64,000 bases of DNA from positions 21,991,253-22,055,252 of the forward strand of contig CM075939.1 in assembly GCA_038030265.1 (NCBI GenBank). Reading direction: 5' to 3'. Below the pieces are notes generated by a model, which searched no databases, was not told where the DNA came from, and saw only the letters and a program-made list of their open reading frames with translations. The translations under genes and the position numbers were made by a program. The DNA comes from Corythucha ciliata. Lineage: Eukaryota; Arthropoda; Insecta; Hemiptera; Tingidae. Within the stretch, counting starts at the first letter, position 1. Each line of letters opens with the position of its first letter. Positions 48,341-57,430 of the stretch are shown here, piece by piece.

Positions 48341-48569
48341 AGTGCAATAAAATTGTCGGAAAATAATGTGTGCCATGGTCGGACGAAACACATTGATATT
48401 CGTCATCATTTCGTCCGGGAATGTGTCGATGACAGAAAGGTGGAGCTTCGATATGTACCTACAGATCAAATGCCAGCGGATCTTTGACAAAAAGTCTCAG
48501 CAGTCCCGAAACATCTCAAATGCGTGGAGATGCTGGGGCTTCAAGAGTATTGTTCGGATTAAGGGCGAG
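48341..48569 (+). pseudogene. Copia RNase H C-terminal domain, family B
   Basis: The plus strand encodes NQSAIKLSENNVCHGRTKH, then IDIRHHFVREC and LRYVPTDQMPADL, then a stop. One base out of frame, the expected continuation TKSLSSPETS follows. This is the end of Ty1/copia RNase H (NQSAI, KHIDI, ADxxTK motifs). A single-base deletion at about 48484 causes the break. Sequence ahead of NQ belongs to element X, so the domain is cut. Its strand is opposite to the integrase and reverse transcriptase pieces downstream, although it could come from the same family. Confidence 0.9.
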
Positions 48570-48635
48570 TGTTGGAAATATAATCCGATTAATACGCCTC
48601 ACTCCATTTTGTTATCACATGCTTGACGTATGTTT
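48570..48635 (+). mobile_element. Copia LTR-like start, family B (copy 2)
   Basis: TGTTGGAAATATAATCCG follows a short purine tract (AAGGGCGAG) after RNase H, the canonical place for the 3' LTR. After 66 bp it runs into A16, and then a different block begins. Confidence 0.65.
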
Positions 48636-48651
48636 AAAAAAAAAAAAAAAA

Positions 48652-48775
48652 CGATTTGCAGCAAGCTTCCAATGTAGAACTTACATGAACGGGGCAACCA
48701 GGAATAGATAAGAATGCAATGCCAACTCGATCGTAACCTGCCGTGTCCTTTCCCGATTCAATTGAGATGGAGCAA
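48652..48775 (-). pseudogene. Copia remnant with IGSLL motif (copy 2)
   Basis: Same as 46864-46987; preceded by A16 at 48636-48651. Confidence 0.55.
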
Positions 48776-50343
48776 TTGGCGAATGAAACTATCACTAGCT
48801 GCGCTAGTGTTCTTGATAGCGTAAGCGGTATTTGTTATCAATTTGAGGGTTAGTGTCACAGGCATTGCTGATAGTGTAAGAAGTATTGATATCTCAGTTC
48901 GTATTGTTGTTCGATCTTGAAGAGCTCGTAAATAGCTTCACATCTCACTTAATCTGGCTGGGTTTTAAGATTCTTTGGTGAGTAAATACATCAAATGTGT
49001 TCACAATAAAAATTCGGAAAAGAAGGGTCTTGAAATGTAATCCACCTCCTGAATCGAAAAGAATTCGTGAGCACTGGGTTATAGCTAGCAAAATTATTAT
49101 AATTTCTTCCGTTGTTAGTGCTACGACCCAATTTATTTATACTTATGGTGGTTGAGAGCTCACAAAATAGCTATTTTTCAGTTGACCGGGTGTTAAGTTA
49201 TTTCGTTATCAGCGTTCCTTCCGTCTCAAGATCTTTCTACTTCTGAAGTTGTTCATTCGGGAGGCGTCTTTTTACTGGTAATTTTGAATACAGATTCATC
49301 ACCATCAAAATCTCGGAATTTCTCAGATGGAAGAAAAGGCTACGATGCTAACCATATCAACATGGCATTAGACGGGACGAAGAGGACTCAAAAGAGATAT
49401 TTGCGCTTTGCCTGCAGTCGTCTGCGCTTGAACAATCCTAATAAATGCTCTTAAATTTTTATTTTCGGCATTCTAAACTATACCCACATGCATCTGTACG
49501 GGGAATGAATAACATTAACAAGGACAGATACTAGATATGGATCACACCAATACCGACACTGATATTGAAGGGTATAGTCGAGACGAGGTGCTCGGGGAAA
49601 TTTTATTAATTAATAAAAAGTATAAAAATAAGCACGAAAGTATACAATATAGTAAGTAAGCGCCTCGAACCAAGAATGGAATAGAACAGGGCACGATATG
49701 AGAGATAAGTTAACAAACTATCCTCCTCTGTCATAATTATTGGTGATCCAGCCGAAATGAACGAGTGAGAGGACCCGCATTGCGACGAACTTCGGTAGTC
49801 AAGAAGTCGGGAGAAGAAAGGGCGATACAAAAAGGAAGGCGCTGAGATCGGGAGTATTTGGGCCAGCACCCGAGCTCGGGGAAAGTCGTCTCAACGGTGG
49901 CAACGCTAGCAAAGGATAAAACCGTGAGGAAGAAGGGACGTTTCGGGGGTGTTGTGCCCCGACGCCGTCCAATTGCTGATCGCCGGTCTCCGGGCGTTCG
50001 CTGCGGCTCCGATGACTCTGTTGTTGAGCGGTTGTTCCATCGACGGCACACCCGTAGGTCGGACTCCTCCGTCGCGTTCGCGTACGCTCGCGTGAAGTGC
50101 ATGTCCATCATATTCGTGAGTAACCAGTGACCCCCTCATTAACAACTCGCACTAATACCGAGCCCTATTAGTCGACCTTAGCGTAATTAATAAATGTACA
50201 AACTTTTCCACGAGTTGTAAATGGCAAAAAAAGAATAAAAAAGACGTGAAAATAATCCAAAATTTAACATACCGCTTACACTATCGGTATCACTAGTTTC
50301 TCTATGACCGGCAGACAGCGTCTTCCTTAGCTGCAATCGCCAA
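48776..50343 (+). mobile_element. Element X, complete forward copy with insertion
   Basis: The only full forward copy, running from TTGGCGAATGAAAC to the mirrored GCAATCGCCAA. Without the 505-bp insertion and its 4-bp duplication it is about 1.06 kb. Both ends carry CTAGTG followed by a GATAGYGTAAGCRGTAT motif pointing inward. AT flanks both termini. It interrupts a copia frame between the connection and IGSLL parts. I see no transposase, so it is non-autonomous. Confidence 0.75.
49592..50096 (-). mobile_element. 505-bp insertion inside X (copy 2)
   Basis: Same insertion and GTGC flanks as at 47805-48309. Confidence 0.7.
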
Positions 50344-50482
50344 TTGAGATGTAAAAACCAGCTTCCATGGGCGTTTTACCGGCTTAGCGTCTTCTAGTCC
50401 GCAGATTTGTATAAGTTTTCTGATTTTGTTATTCTGATCCATTAAGAACCCGTCTTCTGTGCATTCTATTTTAACTCCCAAA
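50344..50482 (-). pseudogene. Copia reverse transcriptase connection fragment (copy 1)
   Basis: The minus strand encodes LGVKIECTEDGFLMDQNNK, then IRKLIQICGLEDAKPVKRP. LG(I/V)KIE...G..L.Q..YI..LL..FG(M/L).DAKP is the conserved stretch after the YVDD motif in copia polyproteins. The fragment is open and lies between two oppositely oriented X copies, so it forms the loop of the large palindrome. Confidence 0.85.
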
Positions 50483-50952
50483 TTGGCGATTGTAGCTAAG
50501 GAAGACGCTGCCGGTCATAGAGAAACTAGTGATACCGATAGTGTAAGCAGTATGTTAAATTTTGGATTATTTTCACGTCTTTTTCATTCTTATTTTTGCC
50601 ATTACAACTCGTGGAAAAGTGTGTACATTTATTAATTGCGCTAAGGTCGACTAATAGGGCTCGGTATTACATTAGTGCGAGTTGTTAATAAGGGGGTCAC
50701 TGGTTACTCAAATATGATGGAAACGCACCTCGTCTCGACTATACCCTTTAATATCAGTGTCTGTATTGGTGTGATCCATAACTAATATCTGTCCTTGTTG
50801 TTGTTATACCCCGTACAGATACATGTGGATATAGTTTAGAATGCCGAAAATAACCATTTAAGAGCATTTATTAGGATCATTCAAGCGCAGACGACTGCAG
50901 GCAAAGTGCAAATATCTCCTTTGAGTCCTCTTCGTCCCGTCTAATGCCATGT
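50483..50952 (-). mobile_element. Element X, inverted copy, truncated (block R2)
   Basis: Mirror of the forward copy without the 505-bp insertion. It is cut at 50952 after 'gccatgttga'. The junction to the next block shares TTGA. Confidence 0.75.
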
Positions 50953-52377
50953 TGAAGAGCTCGTAAATAGCTTCACATCTCACTTAATCTGGCTGGGTTT
51001 TTAAGATTCTTTGGTGAGTAAATACATCAAATGTGTTCACAATAAAAATTCGGAAAAGAAGGGTCTTGAAATGTAATCCACCTCCTGAATCGAAAAGAAT
51101 TCGTGAGCACTGGGTTATAGCTAGCAAAATTATTATAATTTCTTCGTTGTTAGTGCTACGACCCAATTTATTTATACTTATGGTGGTTGAGAGCTCACAA
51201 AATAGCTATTTTTCAGTTGACCGGGTGTTAAGTTATTTCGTTATCAGCGGTTCCTTCCGTCTCAAGATCTTTCTACTTCTGAAGTTGTTCATTCGGGAGG
51301 CGTCTTTTTACTGGTAATTTTGAATACAGATTCATCACCATCAAAATCTCGGAATTTCTCAGATGGAAGAAAAGGCTACGATGCTAACCATATCAACATG
51401 GCATTAGACGGGACGAAGAGGACTCAAAAGAGATATTTGCGCTTTGCCTGCAGTCGTCTGCGCTTGAACAATCCTAATAAATGCTCTTAAATTTTTATTT
51501 TCGGCATTCTAAACTATACCCACATGCATCTGTACGGGGAATGAATAACATTAACAAGGACAGATACTAGATATGGATCACACCAATACCGACACTGATA
51601 TTGAAGGGTATAGTCGAGACGAGGTGCTCGGGGAAATTTTATTAATTAATAAAAAGTATAAAAATAAGCACGAAAGTATACAATATAGTAAGTAAGCGCC
51701 TCGAACCAAGAATGGAATAGAACAGGGCACGATATGAGAGATAAGTTAACAAACTATCCTCCTCTGTCATAATTATTGGTGATCCAGCCGAAATGAACGA
51801 GTGAGAGGACCCGCATTGCGACGAACTTCGGTAGTCAAGAAGTCGGGAGAAGAAAGGGCGATACAAAAAGGAAGGCGCTGAGATCGGGAGTATTTGGGCC
51901 AGCCCGAGCTCGGGGAAAGTCGTCTCAACGGTGGCAACGCTAGCAAAGGATAAAACCGTGAGGAAGAAGGGACGTTTCGGGGGTGTTGTGCCCCGACGCC
52001 GTCCAATTGCTGATCGCCGGTCTCCGGGCGTTCGCTGCGGCTCCGATGACTCTGTTGTTGAGCGGTTGTTCCATCGACGGCACACCCGTAGGTCGGACTC
52101 CTCCGTCGCGTTCGCGTACGCTCGCGTGAAGTGCATGTCCATCATATTCGTGAGTAACCAGTGACCCCCTCATTAACAACTCGCACTAATACCGAGCCCT
52201 ATTAGTCGACCTTAGCGTAATTAATAAATGTACAAACTTTTCCACGAGTTGTAAATGGCAAAAAAAGAATAAAAAAGACGTGAAAATAATCCAAAATTTA
52301 ACATACCGCTTACACTATCGGTATCACTAGTTTCTCTATGACCGGCAGACAGCGTCTTCCTTAGCTGCAATCGCCAA
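50953..52377 (+). mobile_element. Element X, forward copy lacking its start (block R3)
   Basis: Continues to the mirrored TCGCCAA terminus at 52377, like the copy ending at 50343. Confidence 0.75.
51628..52130 (-). mobile_element. Insertion inside X (copy 3, 503 bp)
   Basis: Same insertion with a 2-bp deletion (missing AC near 51903), which joins two minus frames into a 167-codon one. That change of frame without consequence supports the view that the frames are not genes. Confidence 0.7.
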
Positions 52378-52517
52378 TTGAGATGTAAAAACCAGCTTCC
52401 ATGGGCGTTTTACACGGCTTAGCGTCTTCTAGTCCGCAGATTTGTATAAGTTTTCTGATTTTGTTATTCTGATCCATTAAGAACCCGTCTTCTGTGCATT
52501 CTATTTTAACTCCCAAA
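52378..52517 (-). pseudogene. Copia reverse transcriptase connection fragment (copy 2)
   Basis: Same LGVKIE...DAKP coding stretch as 50344-50482, with one extra base near 52413 ('tttacacggc' versus 'tttaccggc'). Confidence 0.85.
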
Positions 52518-53558
52518 TTGGCGATTGTAGCTAAGGAAGACGCTGCCGGTCATAGAGAAACTAGTGATACCGATAGTGTAAGCAGTATGTTAAATTTTGG
52601 ATTATTTTCACGTCTTTTTCATTCTTTTTTTGCCATTACAACTCGTGGAAAAGTGTGTACATTTATTAATTGCGCTAAGGTCGACTAATAGGGCTCGGTA
52701 TTACATTAGTGCGAGTTGTTAATAAGGGGGTCACTGGTTACTCAAATATGATGGAAACGCACCTCGTCTCGACTATACCCTTTAATATCAGTGTCTGTAT
52801 TGGTGTGATCCATAACTAATATCTGTCCTTGTTGTTGTTATACCCCGTACAGATACATGTGGATATAGTTTAGAATGCCGAAAATAACCATTTAAGAGCA
52901 TTTATTAGGATCATTCAAGCGCAGACGACTGCAGGCAAAGTGCAAATATCTCCTTTGAGTCCTCTTCGTCCCGTCTAATGCCATGTTGATATGGTTAGCA
53001 TCGTAGCCTTTTCTTCCATCTGTGACATTCCGATATTTTGATGGTGGTGAATCTGTATTCAAAATTTAAAGTATAAAAAGACGCCTCCCGAACGAACAAC
53101 TTCAGAAGTAGTAAGGTTTTGAGATGGAAGGAACCGCTGATAATGAAATAACTTAACACCCGGTCAACTGAAAAATAGCTATTTTGTGAGCTGTGAGAAT
53201 AAATTGGTTCGTAGCACTAACAACGAAATTATAATAATTTTGCTAGCTATAACCCAGTGCCCACGAATTCTTTTCGATTCAGGAGGTGGATTAGGTACAT
53301 TTCAAGAACCTTCTTTTCCGAATTTTTAATGTGAACACGTTTGATGTATTTACTCACCAAAAAATCTTAAAAACCCAGCCAGATTAAGTGAGATGTGAAG
53401 TTATTTACGAGCTCTTCAAAATCAAACAACATTACGCACTGAGTTATCAATACTTCTTACACTATCAGCAATGCCTGTGAAACTAACTCTCAAATTGATA
53501 ACAAATACCGCTTACACTATCAAGAACACTAGCTGCTAGTGTTAGTTTCATTCGCCAA
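52518..53558 (-). mobile_element. Element X, complete inverted copy without insertion
   Basis: 1,041 bp from TTGGCGATTGTAGCTAAGG to the mirrored TTCATTCGCCAA. Compared with forward copies it differs by several percent, with small indels, so the palindrome is not a read-through artefact of one molecule. It splits the copia frame between LGEPTNY and LGVKIE. With the element and one AT removed, the frame would be continuous, which supports a precise insertion with a 2-bp AT duplication. Confidence 0.8.
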
Positions 53559-53765
53559 TAGTTCGTGGGCTCTCCAAGATTTTTGAATTCGAAGTTTTGG
53601 CTCAAAAGTTGAGTAATTTCTTCGATCTCCCTTTTCTCTCCAGCTACGAGGAGATCGTCGACGTAAACGAGAATGTATGACCATTTTCCGTTGATGTATC
53701 GAGAATACAAACAGGGGTCGCTTGATGAACGTGTGAACCCAGATGATTGGAGAACTTCAGTTTCA
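53559..53765 (-). pseudogene. Copia reverse transcriptase fragment with YVDD
   Basis: The minus strand encodes SSGFTRSSSDPCLYSRY, then YILVYVDDLLVAGE and NFEFKNLGEPTNY. YVDD is the catalytic motif of copia reverse transcriptases, and GF..S..D.C.Y is the preceding conserved strand. Only the palm C-terminal part survives: the N-terminal two-thirds of the domain is absent between here and the integrase (53801). It ends at the inverted X copy. Confidence 0.9.
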
Positions 53766-53800
53766 GGATAGGTATCATTTTTCTCATTTTGTAGACATCC

Positions 53801-54562
53801 TTAATTTATGAATTTAACGTCACGTGAAACATAAACTTTCTTTTCATCTGGGCTCCAAAGTCTGTACCCTTTGGATTCTGCCGAGTAGCCAACAAATATA
53901 CATGGTTTCGAACGAGGTTGAAATTTGTCCTTATTCGGAGTTTTGTCCAACAAAAAGGCTTCTGTTCCGAATACTCTGAAATACGAAACATCAGTTCGCT
54001 TATTGTACCAGACGGCGTACGGAAGTTTGCCGTTTATAGCCCCAGATGGACATCGATTTCGAATGTGACAAGCGGTCGAAACTGCTTCGGCCCATAAAAC
54101 GTGAGGTTGTTTTGATTCGTCGAGAGGACATCGGGCCATTTCTTGAAGAGTGCGGTTCATTCTCTCAGCTATCCCTTGTTGCTCCGGAGTATAGGTTGTC
54201 GACACTCTTCTCTGAATCCCTTTTTCAGACAGATATTCGTCGAATTTTGCGTTGCGGTATTCACCGCCGTTATCAGTTTGCAACATTTTGATCCTCTTTC
54301 CTGTCTGATTTTCGACGAGTTCTTTGTATTTCTTGAAACAGTTCAGTGCTTCACTTTTGTTTTTGATAAAGTAAACAACACACCAACGAGAGTAGTCGTC
54401 GATAAACGTAATGAAGTACCGATTGTTACCTATGGATTCCGATCGCATTGGTCCACAAATGTCTGAGTATATGATTTCTAATACGTCAGACGTTCTCTTT
54501 TCGGAATGAGCTTTAGGAAAAGGTAAAGGAGTAAAAAACTGAAATGAATTAATTAATTTCAA
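53801..54562 (-). pseudogene. Copia integrase, largely intact core
   Basis: About 253 codons are open on the minus strand. The retroviral-type integrase core shows the catalytic D in YSDICGP, D in MLQTDNGGEYRN and E in PEQQGIAERMNRTLQ, i.e. the D,D,E triad, followed by the copia-typical C-terminal stretch FVGYSAESKGYRLW. The HHCC zinc part is missing because gag-protease-pre-integrase (54637-55940) is inverted on the other strand. The frame runs up to about 54617 without a Met start; as part of a polyprotein it would not have its own start. It ends at a stop after KFIN, then the reverse transcriptase is deleted. Confidence 0.95.
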
Positions 54563-54636
54563 TAGATTATGAGACTTATTGTCCGCATAACAGAAATTCT
54601 TCTCTGGATCAACTTAAAAGCAGATAAAAAAAAGAA

Positions 54637-55940
54637 ATGAATGGGTCGGTATACCGAATTGAAAGTTTGAGAAAAGATAATTTCGAATCGTGGAAGCTAC
54701 AAGCTGAAGCTCTCTTGATTAAATTGGACTCATGGGAATATGTTTCTGGAACGAAACAGCGCCCAGAAAACGAAGCCGAAGCACAAGATTGGAAGATCGA
54801 AAAGCTCGAGCCGATTTGATTCTTTCAATAAGTCCTTCTGAAGTGAGACAAGTGAAGAACTGTCAAACATCAAAGGAAGTCTGGGATAAGCTTCATTCGA
54901 TATACCAATCAAAAGGACCAGCGCGAAAAGCTACTCTTCTGAAGAAAATTATGCTACACAAAATGAATTCAGGACAAGACGTTAGAGAGCATGTTAACAA
55001 ATTCTTTGAGACCGTTGATAGACTTCAGGAAATGGAAGGAAATCAATGGCGACTCTTGACCATAATGCTTTTGTACAGTCTACCGGACGAATTGACAGTG
55101 ACACTCTCCCTGCTCCTGACGCACTTAAAATTAAAATTTTCGAAGAAAGTGACGCTCGTCACGCTACAAATGAAAACAGCGACGCGTTATCTAAAACGAA
55201 AAAGTTTCGAGAATTTCCCAAGAAAAATACTGACGGAAAGTTTCGATTCCGCTGTAATCGATGTAAAGAATTGGGACACAAAGCGTCAAACTGTCCTAAA
55301 AAGTCTTTGAACTCCGCGAATGCCCAAGAGCAGAATGGTTTTCAATGTTCACTGTCGGTGAATGAAATTCAGAACACTCGTGGATTAGAAAACTGGTGCC
55401 TTGACAGTGGGTGCACCTCGCATATGCGTCAAGACGAGAGGAAATTCATCAATCTCAAAAAGCTTAGTAATCATAAGCTGAACCTCGCCAACAATTCAAG
55501 TACAGAAGTAAAAGCCAAAGGACTCGTCAAATTAGAAATTCAAAATGACAAAGAAAACCAAACGATTTCGTTGAATGGAACCGTCCTCGTGCCAGATCTT
55601 CGACAAAATTTGATCTCCGTCGGGAAAATAACTGATCACGGTTATGAAGTTCTTTTCAAAAAGGAGAAAGCAATCGTTCGCAATGAGAAAGGAAAGGTGG
55701 TAATTTCTGCCGATCGAAAAGATGGACTTTATTACGTAAAGGCCAGTGGAGAAAAAGCATTCGCTATGACAAAAGATTCGTCAGATGACATCGAAACATG
55801 GCACAAGAAATTCGGTCACTTGAACTTGAACGACCTCAAAAGCGTCATATCAAAGAAGCTTGTTACGGGTCTAGAATACATTGAGACTGACGATGCTGTG
55901 AGCCGTTGTCGAGCCTGTTTAAGAGGGAAAATGACTCGTA
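54637..55940 (+). pseudogene. Copia gag - zinc knuckle - protease - pre-integrase, inverted
   Basis: The start ATG at 54637 opens MNGSVYRIESLRKDNFES, a copia Gag N-terminus. The frame shifts by one base near 54800 and again near 55095. Order: Gag core (WDKLHSIYQSKG, LLYSLPDE), a CCHC knuckle CNRCKELGHKASNC (about 55253-55294), aspartic protease active site CLDSGCTSHM (about 55398), and pre-integrase ETWHKKFGHLNL with C-x-x-C in CRACLRGK at the end. This should precede integrase on the same strand but lies on the opposite strand, so the segment has been inverted or joined wrongly. The two frameshifts make it defective. Confidence 0.95.
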
Positions 55941-56290
55941 ATTAATTGATTTCAATAGAATAAGTGCAATGATAAACGCACCCTAAGTGGTCAGACTATA
56001 ACTACTCAATTTCTTCGTAGATCTCTATGTAATCCCAAACCTTAACTATCCAACATTACTGCAAAGCAAGGCCTTCATAAATCCCCAGTATCTCTGTTTA
56101 GAGACATAGTTGAGTGAATCTCTTTTGTAACACAGATTAATATTTTCATCTTTGGGGTTTCCCTACTAATTATAATCTGAACTATCTAGCTAAGGGTTTT
56201 TGATTATTTCTCCCTTTTTACAACTCTGTAACCACCAATCTCTCCTCATTTAATATGTATTTTGGATTTAGTAAGAATATAAGACATTTA
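55941..56290. other. Non-coding, nothing recognised
   Basis: It begins with the repeated ATTAATTGATTTCAATAGA, also found at the other end of the inverted copia segment. Confidence 0.4.
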
Positions 56291-57430
56291 ACCCTTGAAA
56301 AACAACAAAATCTTGATATTTTGCCCGGAGAAACACGACTCTCCTCAGCGAAAATTCCCATTACCCGCCAGAATCTGTTTGAGTTTTGCCATTAAATTCG
56401 GAAAGTCACCTATAGAAACTGACAATTTCACCCACTACACTGACTATTAAAGCAGAAAACTGGAAATTTAGCCCTCAGAACCTGATTGGTTTGGCTATAA
56501 CAGCGTGTCTCTTAACCCAGAAAAAGCAAATCGGTAATAGCTGACGGCCCAAACTGGCTTCTTCATCGTAAAGCTTACAAGTGGTCTTCTTAAAGAAACC
56601 GGAAATTTCGCACCCCCGTGAAAAAACGCCCCAACCTCTCTTAACAACAAGTCTTGTCTCGTTGCAAGTTGAATAATTGGAATTTTGACTCACAATTTTG
56701 TTTTGCTCCTAAAGCGATTATTATTTAGCGTCCGAACATTGTGCCAGCGAGATCATGATGGCAAAGAGTCGAAATTCTAAGGATAAATCGCCGCGAAATT
56801 GCAAGTTTCTTGGTTAAATATAGGTGATATGCACATTTCGGGATAAATAGCAGCGAGGCTGCATGATTGCAAGGATAAACACCCTCGACGTAGATGACTT
56901 GGGGGGAATCAATTTCAAGGCCAAAGACGCAAAATTGCCTCATTCGAAGCTAAATATCAGTGAAATTGCAAGTGGAAGTATCGGGCAAAGAGCCAATATT
57001 TAACGACTGAATAGCCGGCATTGTGAGTTTCGATCGATGGAAAATATCCGTGAAGTACAAATTACGGTCGAAATTCCTTGTTTGTGAGGATAAACAATTA
57101 GGCATTGAAAGTTTCGTTTCATAATTTCCGCGAAATTGCAAGCTCCAGGAGGGTTTTTTTTGTAGCGGGAAAAGCACCCCGCGGGATCAATCCGCCCCCA
57201 CAGGACACCAAATCTTGACAAATAGCCGCGAAATTACATATTTCGGACCTAAATATCTGCAAAAAAGCAAGTTTCAGATCTTTATTTCACAAGTTTCATG
57301 ATATGAATCGCCTTGAAATTGTATCATTTGAAGCAAAATATCCGCGAAGAGTTTCTAGTCCAGCACTTTCGCGGCACAGCCCATGGATGCAACAAAAATG
57401 CCTCGAGGAACAACTTATTAGCAATTTTTA
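56290..57430. repeat. Degenerate arrays, type D then type E
   Basis: Type D phrases ('aaactgacaatttcaccc') run to about 56480 and type E units (GCGAAATTGCAAGTTTC) from about 56790 to 57400. Minus frames here are repeat translations. Confidence 0.6.

Larger units (their letters stand above)
48652..50952. repeat. Block R2: copia remnant, X, copia connection, inverted X (truncated)
   Basis: The order is a copia IGSLL remnant (48652-48775), X forward (48776-50343), a copia fragment (50344-50482), and X inverted, cut at 50952. The R2/R3 overlap and the R1/R2 overlap are nearly identical, with scattered single-base differences. Confidence 0.9.
50953..53558. repeat. Block R3: X (truncated), copia connection, X inverted (complete)
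   Basis: It starts inside X at a position equivalent to about 47131, passes the copia connection fragment (52378-52517), and ends with the only complete inverted X copy. Confidence 0.9.

Noticed and set aside
47950..48393. 147-codon minus frame and its 167-codon relative at 51642-52145
   Set aside because: Composed of the 505-bp insertion plus element X. A 2-bp deletion in one copy changes frames without any sign of constraint.
50344..53558. Palindrome as a pure sequencing fold-back artefact
   Set aside because: The arms differ by several percent, by indels, and by the presence or absence of the 505-bp insertion, which a single-molecule artefact would not give.
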